Assembly (NCBI GenBank): GCA_028282725.1
Contig: JANQHF010000120.1
Span: 1-64,000 of the forward strand
Origin: Saprospiraceae bacterium
Lineage (GTDB): Bacteria; Bacteroidota; Bacteroidia; Chitinophagales; Saprospiraceae
Direction of reading: 5' to 3'
Length of the DNA: 64,000 nt
Both the position numbers and the translations under genes were made by a program. Positions 63,488 to 64,000 of the stretch are shown here, piece after piece. Numbering within the stretch: position 1 is the stretch's first letter; each line of letters starts with the position of its first letter. A model generated the notes under the pieces. It did no database searches. It worked only from the letters and a program-made list of their open reading frames with translations, and was not told the DNA's origin.

Positions 63488-64000
63488 TTAGATAATAAAA
63501 ATATTTTCCTTTTTGATCCAGCCGGCATCTTTGTCTTCTAACTGGACTTTGTACCAATCCCCTATTGTATCCAGAATATACACTTTGTTTCCAGGACCGA
63601 TAGTCACGACTTCTCCACTTCTTTCGTCCGGAGCCTGATAAATATTATGGACGTTGCTGGAGATTCCAATATTGCCTCCAAGTTCTGTGGCATGCTGAAA
63701 ATATCCGAGTAAGCCGCAAACCAATATTGCAAGGATGAGTGCAGAGATAATTGACCATCTCTTCATGGTCCAACCTATTTTTCTTTTTCTGAACAGCCAG
63801 ACATACAATACCCCAAATAGGCAAATCGACAACACTATTTGTAATATACTCCAGTAAGAAGCGGATAACAAACTCGCACTCGTTCTCCAAAATCTTAGTA
63901 AGATGAAGTCGGGGATTACTGTGATTTGAATCGGAAGTTCTGACTTTACATGCAGCATTGCTTCCCTGAGGGCCTTGTCCCGAGGAGCAATTCGAAGAGC
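63488..64000 (-). CDS. BatE-like protein with SH3 domain (C-terminal part, gene continues past the window)
   Basis: The frame is open to the window edge, so this is a partial gene. The visible ~170 residues have TPR-like helix (ALRIAPRDKALREA) at the edge, two hydrophobic helices (ILQIVLSICLFGVLYVWLF and ISALILAILVCGLLGYF) and a bacterial SH3 domain (VHNIYQAPDERSGEVVTIGPG; GDWYKVQLEDKDAGWIK). This layout fits BatE of the Bat operon, where BatA-D genes would be expected beyond the edge. The ATG at 63958 is internal. Confidence 0.75.
   Translation of the reverse strand, partial: ALRIAPRDKALREAMLHVKSELPIQITVIPDFILLRFWRTSASLLSASYWSILQIVLSICLFGVLYVWLFRKRKIGWTMKRWSIISALILAILVCGLLGYFQHATELGGNIGISSNVHNIYQAPDERSGEVVTIGPGNKVYILDTIGDWYKVQLEDKDAGWIKKENIFII

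Noticed and set aside
1..64000. tRNA, rRNA, CRISPR, insertion sequences and prophage genes
   Set aside because: I looked for their usual signs and saw none. The S24-type regulator alone does not make a prophage, and S74 domains also occur in non-phage surface proteins of Bacteroidota.

Overview
The window looks like chromosomal DNA of a Bacteroidota bacterium, probably of the Saprospiria/Lewinella type. This is inferred from gene content, not from a database search. The signs are a PorP/SprF outer-membrane protein, a secreted protein with a gliding-motility-associated C-terminal (type IX secretion) domain, GldE and LptC homologues, many lipoproteins, GSCFA and DUF3127 proteins, a LuxR-type two-component system with TPR kinase, and TAnnTTTG-like -7 promoter elements instead of E. 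coli -10 boxes. Most of the window is coding. I saw no rRNA or tRNA gene, CRISPR array or insertion sequence.

Layout. 1-124: the 5' end of a group II intron, cut by the window edge, sits directly behind the terminator of a PorP/SprF gene (151-1206). 1.4-9.7 kb: GSCFA protein, amidohydrolase, GbsR-type regulator, HEAT-cyclophilin lipoprotein, an EF-G2-like GTPase and AnmK. 10-17.3 kb: a TetR-TolC-MFP-RND efflux operon followed by pdxH. 17.3-20.7 kb: DUF3127 protein, alanine/sodium symporter, an S74 (tail-fibre chaperone) protein and a lipoprotein. 20.8-31.4 kb: a probable neutral-lipid storage island with a SARP/BTAD regulator, a DUF3336-like/patatin lipase, two related phasin-like proteins, a WS/DGAT acyltransferase fused to an SCP2 domain, homocysteine methyltransferase and a giant PlsB-HAD-PlsC fusion. 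31.4-38 kb: a self-contained signalling locus (small ORF, TPR histidine kinase, LuxR-type response regulator, a membrane-tethered LuxR-HTH/S74 protein and a large secreted protein) whose three transcription units each start with an ACACA-N2-TGTGT palindrome. 38-39.9 kb: a DUF4198-like protein and a repeat-rich gap. 39.9-49.5 kb: ABC transporter operon, M28 peptidase, HemB, YidD, ECF sigma factor, S24-type regulator and a DUF5009/NagX-like acyltransferase. 49.9-64 kb: gyrB, gldE-lptC-T9SS cargo operon, rsmI, a GH5-like lipoprotein, small membrane proteins, a gluconate-dehydrogenase-like pair, a PDZ aspartyl protease, rplU-rpmA and the end of a BatE-like gene.

The two stretches most likely to be new biology are the signalling locus and the lipid island. 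In the signalling locus a LuxR-type DNA-binding domain is joined through a single membrane segment to an extracytoplasmic repeat stalk and a self-cleaving S74 domain. The palindrome lies at the same distance from a -7-like element in the two best copies, which fits class-II activation by the locus's own response regulator. In the lipid island, enzymes that could cover the route from glycerol-3-phosphate to triacylglycerol sit next to phasin-like and lipase genes, an arrangement that resembles the mycobacterial plsB2-plsC-WS/DGAT cluster. A further oddity is ribosomal protein L27 carrying an extra C-terminal helix-hairpin-helix domain that also occurs in one of the phasin-like proteins.
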